Under the pieces are notes generated by a model. The model did no database searches, was not told where the DNA came from, and worked only from the letters and a program-made list of their open reading frames with translations. Shown one piece after another: positions 1-6,900 of a DNA stretch of 9,380 bases. The position numbers and the translations under genes were made by a program. The stretch is from NCBI GenBank assembly GCA_051305935.1, contig JBPPMG010000226.1:1-9380 (forward strand), read 5' to 3'. The number at the start of each line of letters is the position of its first letter. The first letter of the stretch is position 1. This stretch comes from JACPDH01 sp051305935. GTDB taxonomy: Bacteria; Acidobacteriota; Thermoanaerobaculia; Gp7-AA8.

Positions 1-494
1 CAGTCGATTCCGGCGCCTTCCGCGACGACCTTTATTACCGTATTCGCGGCATCGAAATCTCCGTTCCTCCCCTTCGCGAGCGCGGCGGCGACATCCTCAC
101 GCTCGCCATGCACTTCCTCGAGCGCGAGCGCGAGACGCACGGGGGCGGCGCGGAACGGCTGGCCGACGAGGTGGCGGACCTGCTGCTCTCGTACGCGTGG
201 CCCGGCAACGTGCGCGAGCTGCAGAACACGATGCGCGCCGCGCACGCCCTCGCCGGCGACGGCGCGGTGATCACGGCCGATCACCTTCCCGCGCGGGTTC
301 GCGAGGCCGCCGCGCGGCGCCCGAAGCGCGGAACGTTGAACGACGAGCTCAACCGCTTCCGGCGCGACCTCATCGAGCGCATTCTCGCCGAAACGGGGGG
401 CAACCAGAGCCGCGCCGCGAAGGAGCTCGGCCTCTCGCGCCAGACGCTCGCGTACCAGATCCGCGAGCTCGGAATCCTCGTGAAGCGCGCCTAA
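1..494 (+). CDS. sigma-54-dependent transcriptional activator, NtrC family (C-terminal part)
   Basis: The gene enters from the left edge and is read from base 3, leaving 163 codons. It is the end of an enhancer-binding protein that uses ATP hydrolysis to open promoters held by sigma-54 RNA polymerase. The fragment begins with the end of the AAA+ domain: the arginine-finger segment FRDDLYYRI (fragment residues 6-14), PPLRERGGDI (22-31) and the sensor II motif WPGNVREL (66-73). After a variable linker, residues about 118-157 form a Fis-type helix-turn-helix, including GNQSRAAKELGLSRQTL, which binds the upstream activating sequence. The Walker A, Walker B and GAFTGA motifs and any receiver or sensor domain lie outside the window, so the input signal cannot be inferred. 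The TAA stop shares bases with the stop of the convergent HIT gene. The family is certain; the specific regulator is not. Confidence 0.95.
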   Translation, partial: VDSGAFRDDLYYRIRGIEISVPPLRERGGDILTLAMHFLERERETHGGGAERLADEVADLLLSYAWPGNVRELQNTMRAAHALAGDGAVITADHLPARVREAAARRPKRGTLNDELNRFRRDLIERILAETGGNQSRAAKELGLSRQTLAYQIRELGILVKRA

Positions 495-841
495 CCCGGA
501 GGCCAGCCGAATCCACGGCCGCCCAGAAGGTGGACGTGAAGGTGATAGACCGTCTGCCCCGCTCCCGGGCCGCAGTTGACGACGAGGCGGTAGCCGTCCG
601 CGGCCAGGCCGCGCGCACGCGCTAGCTCCGCCGCGATACGGACGACCCGCCCTACCGTCGACTCCTGCGCTTCGTCCAGCGCGTCCAGGCTCGGTATGTG
701 GGTCCGCGCAATCACCAGAAGGTGCACCGGCGCCTGAGGATTGATGTCTTCGAACGAGACGACATCGTCATCCTGGTAAATGACTTTCGCGGGAATCTCC
801 CCTCCCGCGATCTTGCAGAAGAGACATTGCGGGTCGCTCAT
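491..841 (-). CDS. HIT-family (HINT-like) nucleotide hydrolase
   Basis: This is a complete 116-residue histidine triad protein. Family members hydrolyse phosphoramidates and acyl- or aminoacyl-adenylates and act as small cytosolic dimers. The N-terminus has the usual CLFCKIAGGEIPA signature (C6 and C9, often zinc ligands with a later His), then EDINPQAPVHLLVIARTHI. The catalytic triad is H100-L-H102-V-H104-L-L, preceded by the conserved GAGQTVYH segment. The protein ends in GWPPG, as in HINT1-type proteins. I chose the ATG at 841 because the family N-terminus begins there. The same frame is open to 967, but that extension is arginine/serine-rich and unlike the family. No Shine-Dalgarno precedes ATG 841: the upstream sequence is pyrimidine-rich with a TACACT hexamer 7 bp before the start. 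The exact substrate is unknown. Confidence 0.93.
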   Translation of the reverse strand: MSDPQCLFCKIAGGEIPAKVIYQDDDVVSFEDINPQAPVHLLVIARTHIPSLDALDEAQESTVGRVVRIAAELARARGLAADGYRLVVNCGPGAGQTVYHLHVHLLGGRGFGWPPG

Positions 842-997
842 GCCGGAAAGTGTAAAGGAGGCGGAAGGAGAAGGGGAAATGTCCGCGAACCACGAACGTC
901 GAGAGGAGCGGGAGCGCGGCCGTGAGTCGATCCTCCACGGCGTTTTGCCACTTGTGCTGTTCCGCACCGTGGACTAGCCTCACAGTCCGAGGCTTCC
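842..997. promoter_or_regulatory. divergent intergenic region between the HIT and hydrolase genes
   Basis: This 156-bp gap should hold the promoters of both flanking genes. On the minus strand TACACT (849-854) lies 7 bp before the HIT start and fits a -10 hexamer (TANNNT) for a leaderless transcript; no -35 box is recognisable. Bases 845-880 are almost pure purine on the + strand. The + strand promoter is unclear: TTGCCA at 945-950 could be a -35, but no good -10 follows at 16-18 bp. A short ORF lies at 879-977. I see no terminator hairpin. Confidence 0.4.
879..977 (+). CDS. possible 32-residue leader ORF
   Basis: The ATG at 879 is preceded by AAGGAG (865-870) with 8-bp spacing, which is a good Shine-Dalgarno and stronger than that of the downstream hydrolase gene. 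The 32 codons run to TAG at 975-977, ending 20 bp before the hydrolase ATG at 998. The predicted peptide has a charged N-terminal half (RREERERGR) and a hydrophobic C-terminal half (ILHGVLPLVLF). Third codon positions are mostly G or C, like the neighbours. It could be a leader peptide coupled to the hydrolase operon. It could also be chance, because the purine-rich tract that supplies the Shine-Dalgarno may serve the opposite-strand HIT promoter. I recognise no homologue. Confidence 0.25.
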   Translation: MSANHERREERERGRESILHGVLPLVLFRTVD

Positions 998-1777
998 ATG
1001 CGCATCTTCACGAGAGTCTTCGGGTTCATCCCACCTCTGCTCAAGGGCACGGGCGCGCTGATCCCCGTGCTCCTCTGTTCCTGCTCACTGGTCCTCGAGC
1101 CGCCAGTCCCCATGCGCACGATCGAGCTGACCCCGCGGCGGCCCGGAAACTGCCTCGTCGTTCTGCTGCCCGGCCGGTTCGCCAGCCCGGAGGGCTTTCG
1201 ACGAGCGGGTTTCGCGGACGCGGTGGAATCGCGCGGGCTTCGCATCGACCTCGTCGCCGCAGACGCGCACCTCGGGTACTACAAGAACAAGTCGGTGATC
1301 GAGCGACTCCGGAGTGACGTCATCGAGCCCGCGCACCGGTCGGGGTACGAGGAGATCTGGATCGCGGGAACATCGCTCGGCGGCCTGGGCGGGCTCATCT
1401 ACATGAAGGAACATCCCGAGCAGCTGTCGGGCGTCCTTGCGATCGCCCCGTTCCTCGGGGACGACGAGTTGATTCGCGAGATCGAAGCAGCGGGCGGACC
1501 GCCGCGCTGGAAGCAGGCGCCACCGAGCGAAGACGACGACGTCGGACGCAAGATCTGGCCCTGGCTCGCCGCGGACAGACCGGGCGCTGAAGCCGTGCCT
1601 CTGCACCTCGGCTGGGGCACTTCGGACGACTTCAATCGTTCCAATCAACTTCTCGCGACGATGCTGCCGGCCGAGCGAGTCTATGCGGTCGACGGCGGAC
1701 ACGACTTCGAGGCATGGAACCGCGTCTGGGCACGGTTCCTCGATCGGGAACCGGCGCCCTGTGGAGGAGAGCAATGA
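998..1777 (+). CDS. exported alpha/beta-hydrolase (serine esterase type)
   Basis: This 259-residue protein has an N-terminal hydrophobic stretch (about residues 8-28) ending LLCSCS. C29, in the context L-C-S-C, could be a lipobox cysteine, so the protein is probably exported and possibly a lipoprotein, although the lipobox is imperfect. The rest is an alpha/beta-hydrolase: an early strand LVVLLPGR (53-60), the nucleophile elbow G124-T-S126-L-G-G129, a likely acid at D210 or D211 in GTSDDF, and the catalytic His in GGHDFEAW (H235). It should hydrolyse an ester, thioester or amide; the substrate cannot be told. The ATG at 998 has a weak GAGG 5 bp upstream. The TGA overlaps the ATG of the next lipoprotein gene (ATGA), so the two are translationally coupled and probably act in the same envelope process. 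Confidence 0.85.
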   Translation: MRIFTRVFGFIPPLLKGTGALIPVLLCSCSLVLEPPVPMRTIELTPRRPGNCLVVLLPGRFASPEGFRRAGFADAVESRGLRIDLVAADAHLGYYKNKSVIERLRSDVIEPAHRSGYEEIWIAGTSLGGLGGLIYMKEHPEQLSGVLAIAPFLGDDELIREIEAAGGPPRWKQAPPSEDDDVGRKIWPWLAADRPGAEAVPLHLGWGTSDDFNRSNQLLATMLPAERVYAVDGGHDFEAWNRVWARFLDREPAPCGGEQ

Positions 1778-2658
1778 CCACCTTCCGCGCGATCGTCCAA
1801 TCCTTCGCGCTGCTGCTGCTCGCCGGCTGTGCGAGTTGGAGCCCCGGATGGAAGAGCGGCGCCATCGCCTCGCCTGCCGACACGATCGCGACGGCTCCGC
1901 TGGACCGCGAGGGCGCCAACCGCCTCTTCGCCGAAGCGACTAGCGCGGAGGAGCTCGAAGTGGTCGCGGCCTCGTACACGAAGGCGCTTCACGACCCCGC
2001 CCACGAGGCCGAATTGCTCGACAACCTCGCCGACGTGCACATTCTCTACGGTGCCGCGTGGGCGCGCACCCCCTCGGAAAAGGCCGAGTGGTACCGGGCC
2101 GGTATTCGCTTCGCAGAGCGCTCGATGGCAACGAACGAACGATTCCGCGAGCGGGTAGAGGCCGGGGCCACCGTCGGTGACGCGGTATCCGAGCTCGGCC
2201 CCGAAAGAACGCGCACGATGCTCCTCTGGGTCACGGGCGTCTCGTATTACTTCAAGGAGTCCCTTGGAGTGGGAAAACTCTGGCACTTCCGATGGATGCT
2301 GCGCACGCGGGAAGTGATGGAGCGCATGCTCGCGGTCGACCCCGATTTCGGGGGCGGCGCGGTCTATTTTTCACTCGGAATCTACAATCTAGCGCTGCCG
2401 CCCGGGGCTGGAAGGGACCTCGACAAGTCCCGAGAGTTCCTCGACCGCGCGGTTGCGACCTCACCGACTTCGTTACTCACGCGGTGGGGCCGCGCGAAGT
2501 ACTTCCACGTGATGACGGGAGATCGCGACGCGTTCCGGCGCGACCTCGATTGGGTCATCGCACAGGATCCCCAAACGCCGGACAACACCCTGCCGTGGAA
2601 TCTCTACTTCCAGCGCGACGCAAGAGAGACTCTCGCGCAGATCGACAGCCTCTTCTGA
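1774..2658 (+). CDS. TatT-like helical-repeat lipoprotein
   Basis: The product has 294 residues. The start is ATG 1774, with GGAGGAG at 1763-1769; an in-frame upstream ATG lies inside the hydrolase gene and would bury the signal peptide. The N-terminus is a textbook lipoprotein signal, FALLLLAGC, with acylation at C19 and Ala at +2, which predicts outer-membrane retention. The mature part is alpha-helical with TPR-like pairs. It resembles the T component of tripartite TRAP-associated systems (TatT, as in Treponema TP0956): an early tetratricopeptide-like segment, an ERTRTMLLW helix, a central DPDFGGGAVYFSLGIYN motif, ALPPGAGRDLDKSREFLDRAV (about 207-227), then a helix pair ending near LAQIDSLF. 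TatT proteins are thought to bind hydrophobic ligands or the solute-binding subunit. No TRAP P, Q or M subunit gene is nearby, so the assignment rests on sequence pattern only. It might be another TPR lipoprotein. Confidence 0.7.
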   Translation: MTTFRAIVQSFALLLLAGCASWSPGWKSGAIASPADTIATAPLDREGANRLFAEATSAEELEVVAASYTKALHDPAHEAELLDNLADVHILYGAAWARTPSEKAEWYRAGIRFAERSMATNERFRERVEAGATVGDAVSELGPERTRTMLLWVTGVSYYFKESLGVGKLWHFRWMLRTREVMERMLAVDPDFGGGAVYFSLGIYNLALPPGAGRDLDKSREFLDRAVATSPTSLLTRWGRAKYFHVMTGDRDAFRRDLDWVIAQDPQTPDNTLPWNLYFQRDARETLAQIDSLF

Positions 2659-2683
2659 GCCGCCCCGACGAGCGTGAGCGCGC

Positions 2684-3325
2684 CTAACAATCAATTCCCC
2701 GCAGGCCCGTGCCGTCGAGGTCGACGACGATCGGCCGGTTCACCACGTCGTACTCGTTCGAGCAGACCGCGGCGTTGACGGTGTTCCCATGGACGCCGTA
2801 GCCGTCGTGGATGTGGCCGCAGACGTGCAGGTAGGCGTGCACGCGCTCGACGGCGAGAGTGAGCTCCTCGCACCCCACGTTCGTCCCGTTGCGCATCCGG
2901 TCACCGCTCCCCTGCGGGGGCCCGTGCGTGATCAGCACGTTCGTCGAAGGCGGGATCAACTCCCACTTTCTCCGGAGCGCGGCCCCACGCTGGAGATTGA
3001 ACGCGAAGCCCCAGAACCAGGGTTGCCAGGGGGAGCCCCAGAAGTGAACACCCTCGATGTCGACTCCAGCGTCCTCCAGGTAAACAGCACTCCGCGGAAG
3101 AAGCGACCTCGCCAGCAGAGGATTCGATTCGAAAAGAAAATCGTGATCACCCGCAACGACGATCTTGTGGCGATAGGGTTGCGCCTCGAGCCACTGGGCA
3201 AAGCGCGCGACCGCACCCTCGTCGCGCCCGTCGCAGAAGTCACCGGCGTGGATCAGCATGTCGCCGTCCGGCAGAACCAGCCGGTCGTGAAATCCGTGCG
3301 TGTCGGAGATACAGATGATGCGCAT
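2684..3325 (-). CDS. MPPED-type metallophosphoesterase
   Basis: This complete 213-residue calcineurin-like phosphoesterase most resembles the MPPED1/MPPED2 group of class III cyclic-nucleotide phosphodiesterases. Metal-binding motifs appear in order: SDTHG (D8, H10), HAGDF (D29), AGDHD (60-62), ITHGPP (H134) and CGHIHDGYG (H171, H173). The group signature is clear in GSPWQPWFWGFAFN (97-110), NLQRG and KWELIPPSTNVLITHGPP. The usual Asn of GNHD/E is Asp (D60) here. Unlike mammalian MPPED2, the final GHxH motif is intact, so full catalytic activity is plausible. The ATG at 3325 is preceded by a modest GGAAGAG. The gene lies 55 bp downstream of the acyl-CoA synthetase and may be co-transcribed with it. 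It converges on the TatT-like gene across a 25-bp gap without an obvious hairpin. The substrate is unknown. Confidence 0.92.
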   Translation of the reverse strand: MRIICISDTHGFHDRLVLPDGDMLIHAGDFCDGRDEGAVARFAQWLEAQPYRHKIVVAGDHDFLFESNPLLARSLLPRSAVYLEDAGVDIEGVHFWGSPWQPWFWGFAFNLQRGAALRRKWELIPPSTNVLITHGPPQGSGDRMRNGTNVGCEELTLAVERVHAYLHVCGHIHDGYGVHGNTVNAAVCSNEYDVVNRPIVVDLDGTGLRGIDC

Positions 3326-3380
3326 GGGGCGGCTCTTCCGTCCCGGGGCCGTTCCGCCATTCTACCGCGACCGCGATCGA

Positions 3381-5180
3381 CTACTTTGGCTTCTGCTCGT
3401 CATCGCCTGACGAGTACATCGACTCGATCAGGATCTGGTACTTCGACGCGATCACCTTGCGGACGTTCTTGAGCGTCGGGGTGATCTCGCCGCCGATCTG
3501 GCTGAAACGATCGGACAGCAGCGTGAACTTCTTGATCTTCTCGTACTGCGCGAGCTCTTTCTGCTGCTGCTCGATCCGTTCGGCAAAGAAGGCGATCACC
3601 CGCGGGTCCTTCACCATGCTCTTCAAGGAGTCGGTCGAGACTCCGTGCTCTCTTGCCCACTCCTCCAGCGCCTCGAACTGCGGGACGATCAGCGCCGAGA
3701 TGTAGTTCCGCCCTTCGCCGACGGCGGCGATCTGGTCGATGTAGTAGTCGCCTCCGATGATCGACTCGATCCTGCTGGGCGCGATGTTCTTCCCCCCCGA
3801 GGTGATGATCAGATCCTTCTTCCGGTCGGTGATCCGGAGGAAACCGTCCTCGTCGAACGATCCGATGTCGCCCGTGTGGAACCAGCCGTCGACGATCGTC
3901 TCGGCCGTCGCTTCCGGCATTCCGTAATAGCCCCGCATCAGGTTAGGCCCACGAGCCAGGATCTCGCCGTCGGCGGCGATCTTGATCTCCACACCGATGA
4001 TCGGTTTGCCGACCGTGCCGAACTTGAAGTCGCCAGGCGCGTTGCAGGTGAGCATCGGGGCCGTTTCCGTCAGCCCGTATCCCTGGCAGACGAGGAGCCC
4101 GGTCGAGAAGAAAAACTCCTCGATCTCTTTCGACAGCGCGGCACCCCCGGCCGAAAAGAAGTTCTTCGGGCCGCCGACCAGATCGCGCACCTTGCTGAGG
4201 ACGAGCTTGTCGGCCACGGCGTGCTTCGCGGCGAGCAGCGCGCCGATCTTCTCCTTCCGCACTTTGCGGTAGCCGACCTCGAGTCCCACACCGAGCGCCC
4301 ACTCGAAAAGCGCGCGCTTACGCTCCGAGGCCCGGCTGAGCCGGTGACGGGCCGTGGAGTAAACTTTCTCGTACAGACGCGGCACGCTCACCATGCAAGT
4401 CGGCCTGACCTGCTTGAGCACCTCGGCGACCCTCTTCGGATCTTCGAGGTAGACGTTCTCCGCCCCCCGAGCCAGGACGTAGAGCGTCCAGCAGTGCTCG
4501 TAGGAGTGGCTGAGCGGAAGGAAGCAGAGCGAACGGTCGCGCTCGCTGACGTCGAATTTCCTGTCGAGAGTCTCGAACTGGCTCGACACGTTCAGGTGCG
4601 TCAGCATCACGCCCTTCGGCTCGCCGGTCGTCCCCGACGTGTAGATGAACGCTGCGAGGTCGTTCGCGTCGGTTGCGGCTATCCGCCCGGCAAGAAGCGG
4701 GCTCAGCCCGTGGGCGAGGAGCTCGTCGAAGGAGTGAATGCCCTCCCCCGAGAGCGCGGCGGGCGGGTCGAAGACGGCGATCCTGCGCACGCCTTTATCG
4801 CCGTGGAGAGGCAGGATCTTGTCCCGTTGATCGGCGTCGCCGACGAAAGCGACGGTCGCTCCCGCGTCACGGAGAATGTGCAGGGCCTGCTCCGCGGTGT
4901 TCGTCGCGTAAATCGGTACGCTGATCGCGCCGATGCTCATGATCGCGAGATCGGCGATCGACCAGGAAGGGGAGTTCGCGGCGAAGATCGCGACGCGATC
5001 GCCCCGCTCCACGCCTTCGTCGATGAGCCACGACGCCACGGCGTCGATCCGTTTCCCGAGCTCGCCGTAGGTGATGCTCTTCCATCCGTCGACCGTCTCG
5101 TAACCCATCGCGGCCAGTGCGGGCGACAACCGGATCCGATCGCGGATCCTCTCTACCAGGTGCATTTCCGTCATCACCAT
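3381..5180 (-). CDS. AMP-forming long-chain acyl-CoA synthetase
   Basis: This 599-residue ANL-superfamily ligase activates a fatty acid to acyl-AMP and then transfers it to CoA, supplying beta-oxidation or phospholipid synthesis; it is probably cytosolic or peripheral at the membrane. The ATP-binding loop is YTSGTTGEPKG (180-190), followed by VMLTH. Then come GYGLTET (367-373), the ATP/ribose motif WFHTGD (433-438), the hinge region ITDRKKDLIITSGGKNIAP (450-468), and the C-terminal catalytic lysine in ITPTLKNVRK (K571). Length and motif spacing match the FAA1/long-chain group, with the LPLSHSYEH segment typical of that group. ATG 5180 has GGAGG 5 bp upstream; ATG 5174 is a possible alternative start. 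The gap to prmC upstream is 127 bp, so an own promoter is possible. The lysine-rich tail is short. Chain-length preference cannot be read from the sequence. Confidence 0.95.
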   Translation of the reverse strand: MVMTEMHLVERIRDRIRLSPALAAMGYETVDGWKSITYGELGKRIDAVASWLIDEGVERGDRVAIFAANSPSWSIADLAIMSIGAISVPIYATNTAEQALHILRDAGATVAFVGDADQRDKILPLHGDKGVRRIAVFDPPAALSGEGIHSFDELLAHGLSPLLAGRIAATDANDLAAFIYTSGTTGEPKGVMLTHLNVSSQFETLDRKFDVSERDRSLCFLPLSHSYEHCWTLYVLARGAENVYLEDPKRVAEVLKQVRPTCMVSVPRLYEKVYSTARHRLSRASERKRALFEWALGVGLEVGYRKVRKEKIGALLAAKHAVADKLVLSKVRDLVGGPKNFFSAGGAALSKEIEEFFFSTGLLVCQGYGLTETAPMLTCNAPGDFKFGTVGKPIIGVEIKIAADGEILARGPNLMRGYYGMPEATAETIVDGWFHTGDIGSFDEDGFLRITDRKKDLIITSGGKNIAPSRIESIIGGDYYIDQIAAVGEGRNYISALIVPQFEALEEWAREHGVSTDSLKSMVKDPRVIAFFAERIEQQQKELAQYEKIKKFTLLSDRFSQIGGEITPTLKNVRKVIASKYQILIESMYSSGDDEQKPK

Positions 5181-5307
5181 TTCATCCTCCGGGGGGCGTG
5201 ATGCGCCGAACTATGTCAAAGATCGCATGCCCGCGCGAGGTAGTACGTCACGCTCCGGGGTGCGCCCTCGACGGACCGACTCCCCGCGACCGCCGCGTCC
5301 CCGACAC
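5181..5307 (-). promoter_or_regulatory. gap between prmC and the acyl-CoA synthetase gene
   Basis: In these 127 bp the only promoter-like element on the minus strand is TTGACA (complement of 5214-5219), but the sequence 16-18 bp downstream is C-rich and gives no -10 box. The Shine-Dalgarno GGAGG for the synthetase lies at the left end of the gap (about 5186-5190). No hairpin followed by a T run is visible, so read-through from prmC remains possible. Confidence 0.25.
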
Positions 5308-6132
5308 CTACCCGCGCCTTAACATCGCGACGCGCGGAATCCCGGCGAGGTCTGGATGCATGTCGAGTTGCCAGCCGGTCGCCGCCGCCAGGGCGGCGAG
5401 AAGTTTGCCCTGGTCGTATCCAATCTCGAGCGCGACGACTCCGCGCGGCGTCACGAGGCGCGCAGCCTCGGCCAGCAGACGCTCGATGACCGTCATCCCC
5501 TTCTCCCCGGCAAAGAGCGCAAGGTGCGGCTCCCAGGCCACGACCTCGCGCTGCATTCCGTCGCGCTCGGCATCGGCAACGTACGGCGGGTTCGAGACGA
5601 TGATGTCGAATGGGCCGCGACATGCGGACAGGAGATCCGAGCCGGCGAGCGCGATCCGCACCCCCAGCCGTTTCGCGTTCGCCCGCGCCACCGCGAGTGC
5701 CGCGGGCGAGAGATCGACCGAGATCACTCGCAGGTCGGGCCGCTCCGCGGCGAGCGTGATCGCGATGCACCCGCTACCCGCGCCGACGTCGACCACGCGG
5801 GCGCCGCGCGGCGCGACCCGCACCATCCGCTCCACCAGCAGCTCCGTCTCGGGACGTGGAATCAGCACGCGCCCATCGACGAGGAACTCGCGGCCATAGA
5901 ACTCGCAGCGACCTCGGATGTACTGGATCGGCTCGCCTGCGATGCGCCGCGTGACCGCGTCGCCGAACATTCGTGCCGCGTCGTCCCCGAGCTCGTCCGT
6001 GTCGTGCGAGAAAAGCCAGACCGGCTCGTGGCCGAGCGCGTCGGCGAGAAGCAGGTCGACGTCGCGCACCGACACTCCCTCATGCGTCGCGCGTTCCCTC
6101 GCGGCTGCCCGGGCTTCACGGATAGTCGTCAT
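5308..6132 (-). CDS. prmC: peptide chain release factor N5-glutamine methyltransferase
   Basis: PrmC (HemK) uses S-adenosylmethionine to methylate the glutamine of the GGQ motif in release factors RF1 and RF2, which raises termination efficiency. The 274-residue product has the family's usual length and order. A helical N-terminal domain is followed by the linker GEPIQYIRG (66-74), CEFYGREF and VLIPRPETE (89-97). Next come SAM motif I VDVGAGSGC (114-122), the acidic loop VISVDLSP (136-143) and the catalytic NPPY (181-184), with a C-terminal LEIGYDQG. The start is ATG 6132, 5 bp after the stop of the ABC ATPase gene, with AGGGG just upstream, so the two share a transcript. In many bacteria prmC follows prfA; here no release-factor gene is adjacent. 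Confidence 0.96.
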   Translation of the reverse strand: MTTIREARAAARERATHEGVSVRDVDLLLADALGHEPVWLFSHDTDELGDDAARMFGDAVTRRIAGEPIQYIRGRCEFYGREFLVDGRVLIPRPETELLVERMVRVAPRGARVVDVGAGSGCIAITLAAERPDLRVISVDLSPAALAVARANAKRLGVRIALAGSDLLSACRGPFDIIVSNPPYVADAERDGMQREVVAWEPHLALFAGEKGMTVIERLLAEAARLVTPRGVVALEIGYDQGKLLAALAAATGWQLDMHPDLAGIPRVAMLRRG

Positions 6133-6137
6133 CGCCC

Positions 6138-6869
6138 CTACTGTCCGGTTCCCGTGGTGATCTCGAGGAAGACGTCTTCGAGATCGCTGTCGGGCTGCGC
6201 AGCGAGCCGCTTGAGCTCGTCCGGCGACCCGTGCGCGACGATCCTGCCCCGGTCGATGATCGCAATGCGGTCACACACCGCCTCGGCGATCGACATCGTG
6301 TGCGTCGTGATGAAGATCGTCTTTCCCTTCGCGGCAAGGTCGCGAAAGAGCGTCTTCACGAGCTTCTGCGCGAGCGCATCGAGCCCCACCATCGGCTCGT
6401 CGATCACCAGCGTCTGCGGGTCGTGCACCAGCGCGCCGACGAGCACGAGCTTCTGTTTCATGCCGTGCGAGTAGTTCTCGATGCGAGATCCCGCCCAGCC
6501 GTCGAGCCCCAGGTAGTCGAGCAGGCGCTCGGCACGCGGCCGGCAATCGTTCCAGTCGCGGCGGTAGAGATCGCTGACGAAGCGCAGCAGCTCCCAGCCG
6601 CTCAGCTTCTCGTAGAGGAACGGCCGGTCAGGGACGTACCCGACCGAGGCCTTCGCGCGGCGCGGATCGGTAACCACGTCGACTCCGTTCACGCGCACCG
6701 CTCCCGAGGTCGGCATCGAGAGCCCAGCGAGGATGCGGATCGTCGTCGTCTTCCCCGCGCCGTTCGGCCCGAGGAACCCGAATACCTCCCCCGGACGCGC
6801 GACGAGGCTGACGTCGTCAACCGCCGTGAAGTCGCCGTAGTTCTTGGTGAGGTGGTCGATCTCGATCAT
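6138..6869 (-). CDS. ABC transporter ATP-binding protein (ABC-2/CcmA type)
   Basis: This is a complete 243-residue nucleotide-binding subunit. Motifs in order: Walker A GPNGAGKTT (34-42), a Q-loop region GYVPDRPFLYEKLSGWELL (78-96) of the kind seen in ABC-2 exporters and lacking a canonical Gln, signature YSHGMKQK (133-140), Walker B TLVIDEP (153-159), D-loop GLD, H-loop TTH (188-190), and the C-terminal LEDVFLEIT typical of ABC-2/NatA-like ATPases. It should power export with a membrane permease, but none is encoded next to it: the downstream gene is prmC. I chose ATG 6869 because MIEIDHLTKNYG is the family N-terminus. The frame remains open to 6989, but that 40-codon extension is a translation of the intergenic heptamer repeats. 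No Shine-Dalgarno precedes ATG 6869; a TACACT hexamer lies 12 bp upstream. Confidence 0.94.
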   Translation of the reverse strand: MIEIDHLTKNYGDFTAVDDVSLVARPGEVFGFLGPNGAGKTTTIRILAGLSMPTSGAVRVNGVDVVTDPRRAKASVGYVPDRPFLYEKLSGWELLRFVSDLYRRDWNDCRPRAERLLDYLGLDGWAGSRIENYSHGMKQKLVLVGALVHDPQTLVIDEPMVGLDALAQKLVKTLFRDLAAKGKTIFITTHTMSIAEAVCDRIAIIDRGRIVAHGSPDELKRLAAQPDSDLEDVFLEITTGTGQ

Positions 6870-6881
6870 CGCGACCGATCG

Positions 6882-6887
6882 AGTGTA
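6882..6887 (-). promoter_or_regulatory. possible -10 element for the ABC ATPase-prmC operon
   Basis: TACACT on the minus strand ends 12 bp before ATG 6869 and would give a leader of only a few bases, consistent with the absence of a Shine-Dalgarno. The -35 position falls in the pyrimidine-rich heptamer repeats, with no TTGACA-like match. The same hexamer precedes the HIT gene. This is a weak, pattern-based call. Confidence 0.3.
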
Positions 6888-6900
6888 GCGCGGTTGGGAT

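Noticed and set aside
842..967. Longer start for the HIT gene at 967
   Set aside because: The added 42 residues are Arg/Ser-rich and unlike the family. The conserved start at C-x2-C fits ATG 841.
1085..1774. Minus-strand open frame opposite the hydrolase
   Set aside because: It is Arg/Pro-rich with no domain, and the + strand frame carries the catalytic motifs and a coupled downstream gene.
3645..5201. Long + strand open frame opposite the acyl-CoA synthetase (518 codons)
   Set aside because: It is a shadow ORF typical of GC-rich DNA. The minus strand encodes a full, motif-complete ligase and the + frame has no recognisable domain.
5214..5219. TTGACA as a full promoter for the acyl-CoA synthetase
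   Set aside because: The hexamer is perfect but no -10 box lies 15-19 bp downstream; that stretch is C-rich and runs into the Shine-Dalgarno. It is reported only as a weak element.
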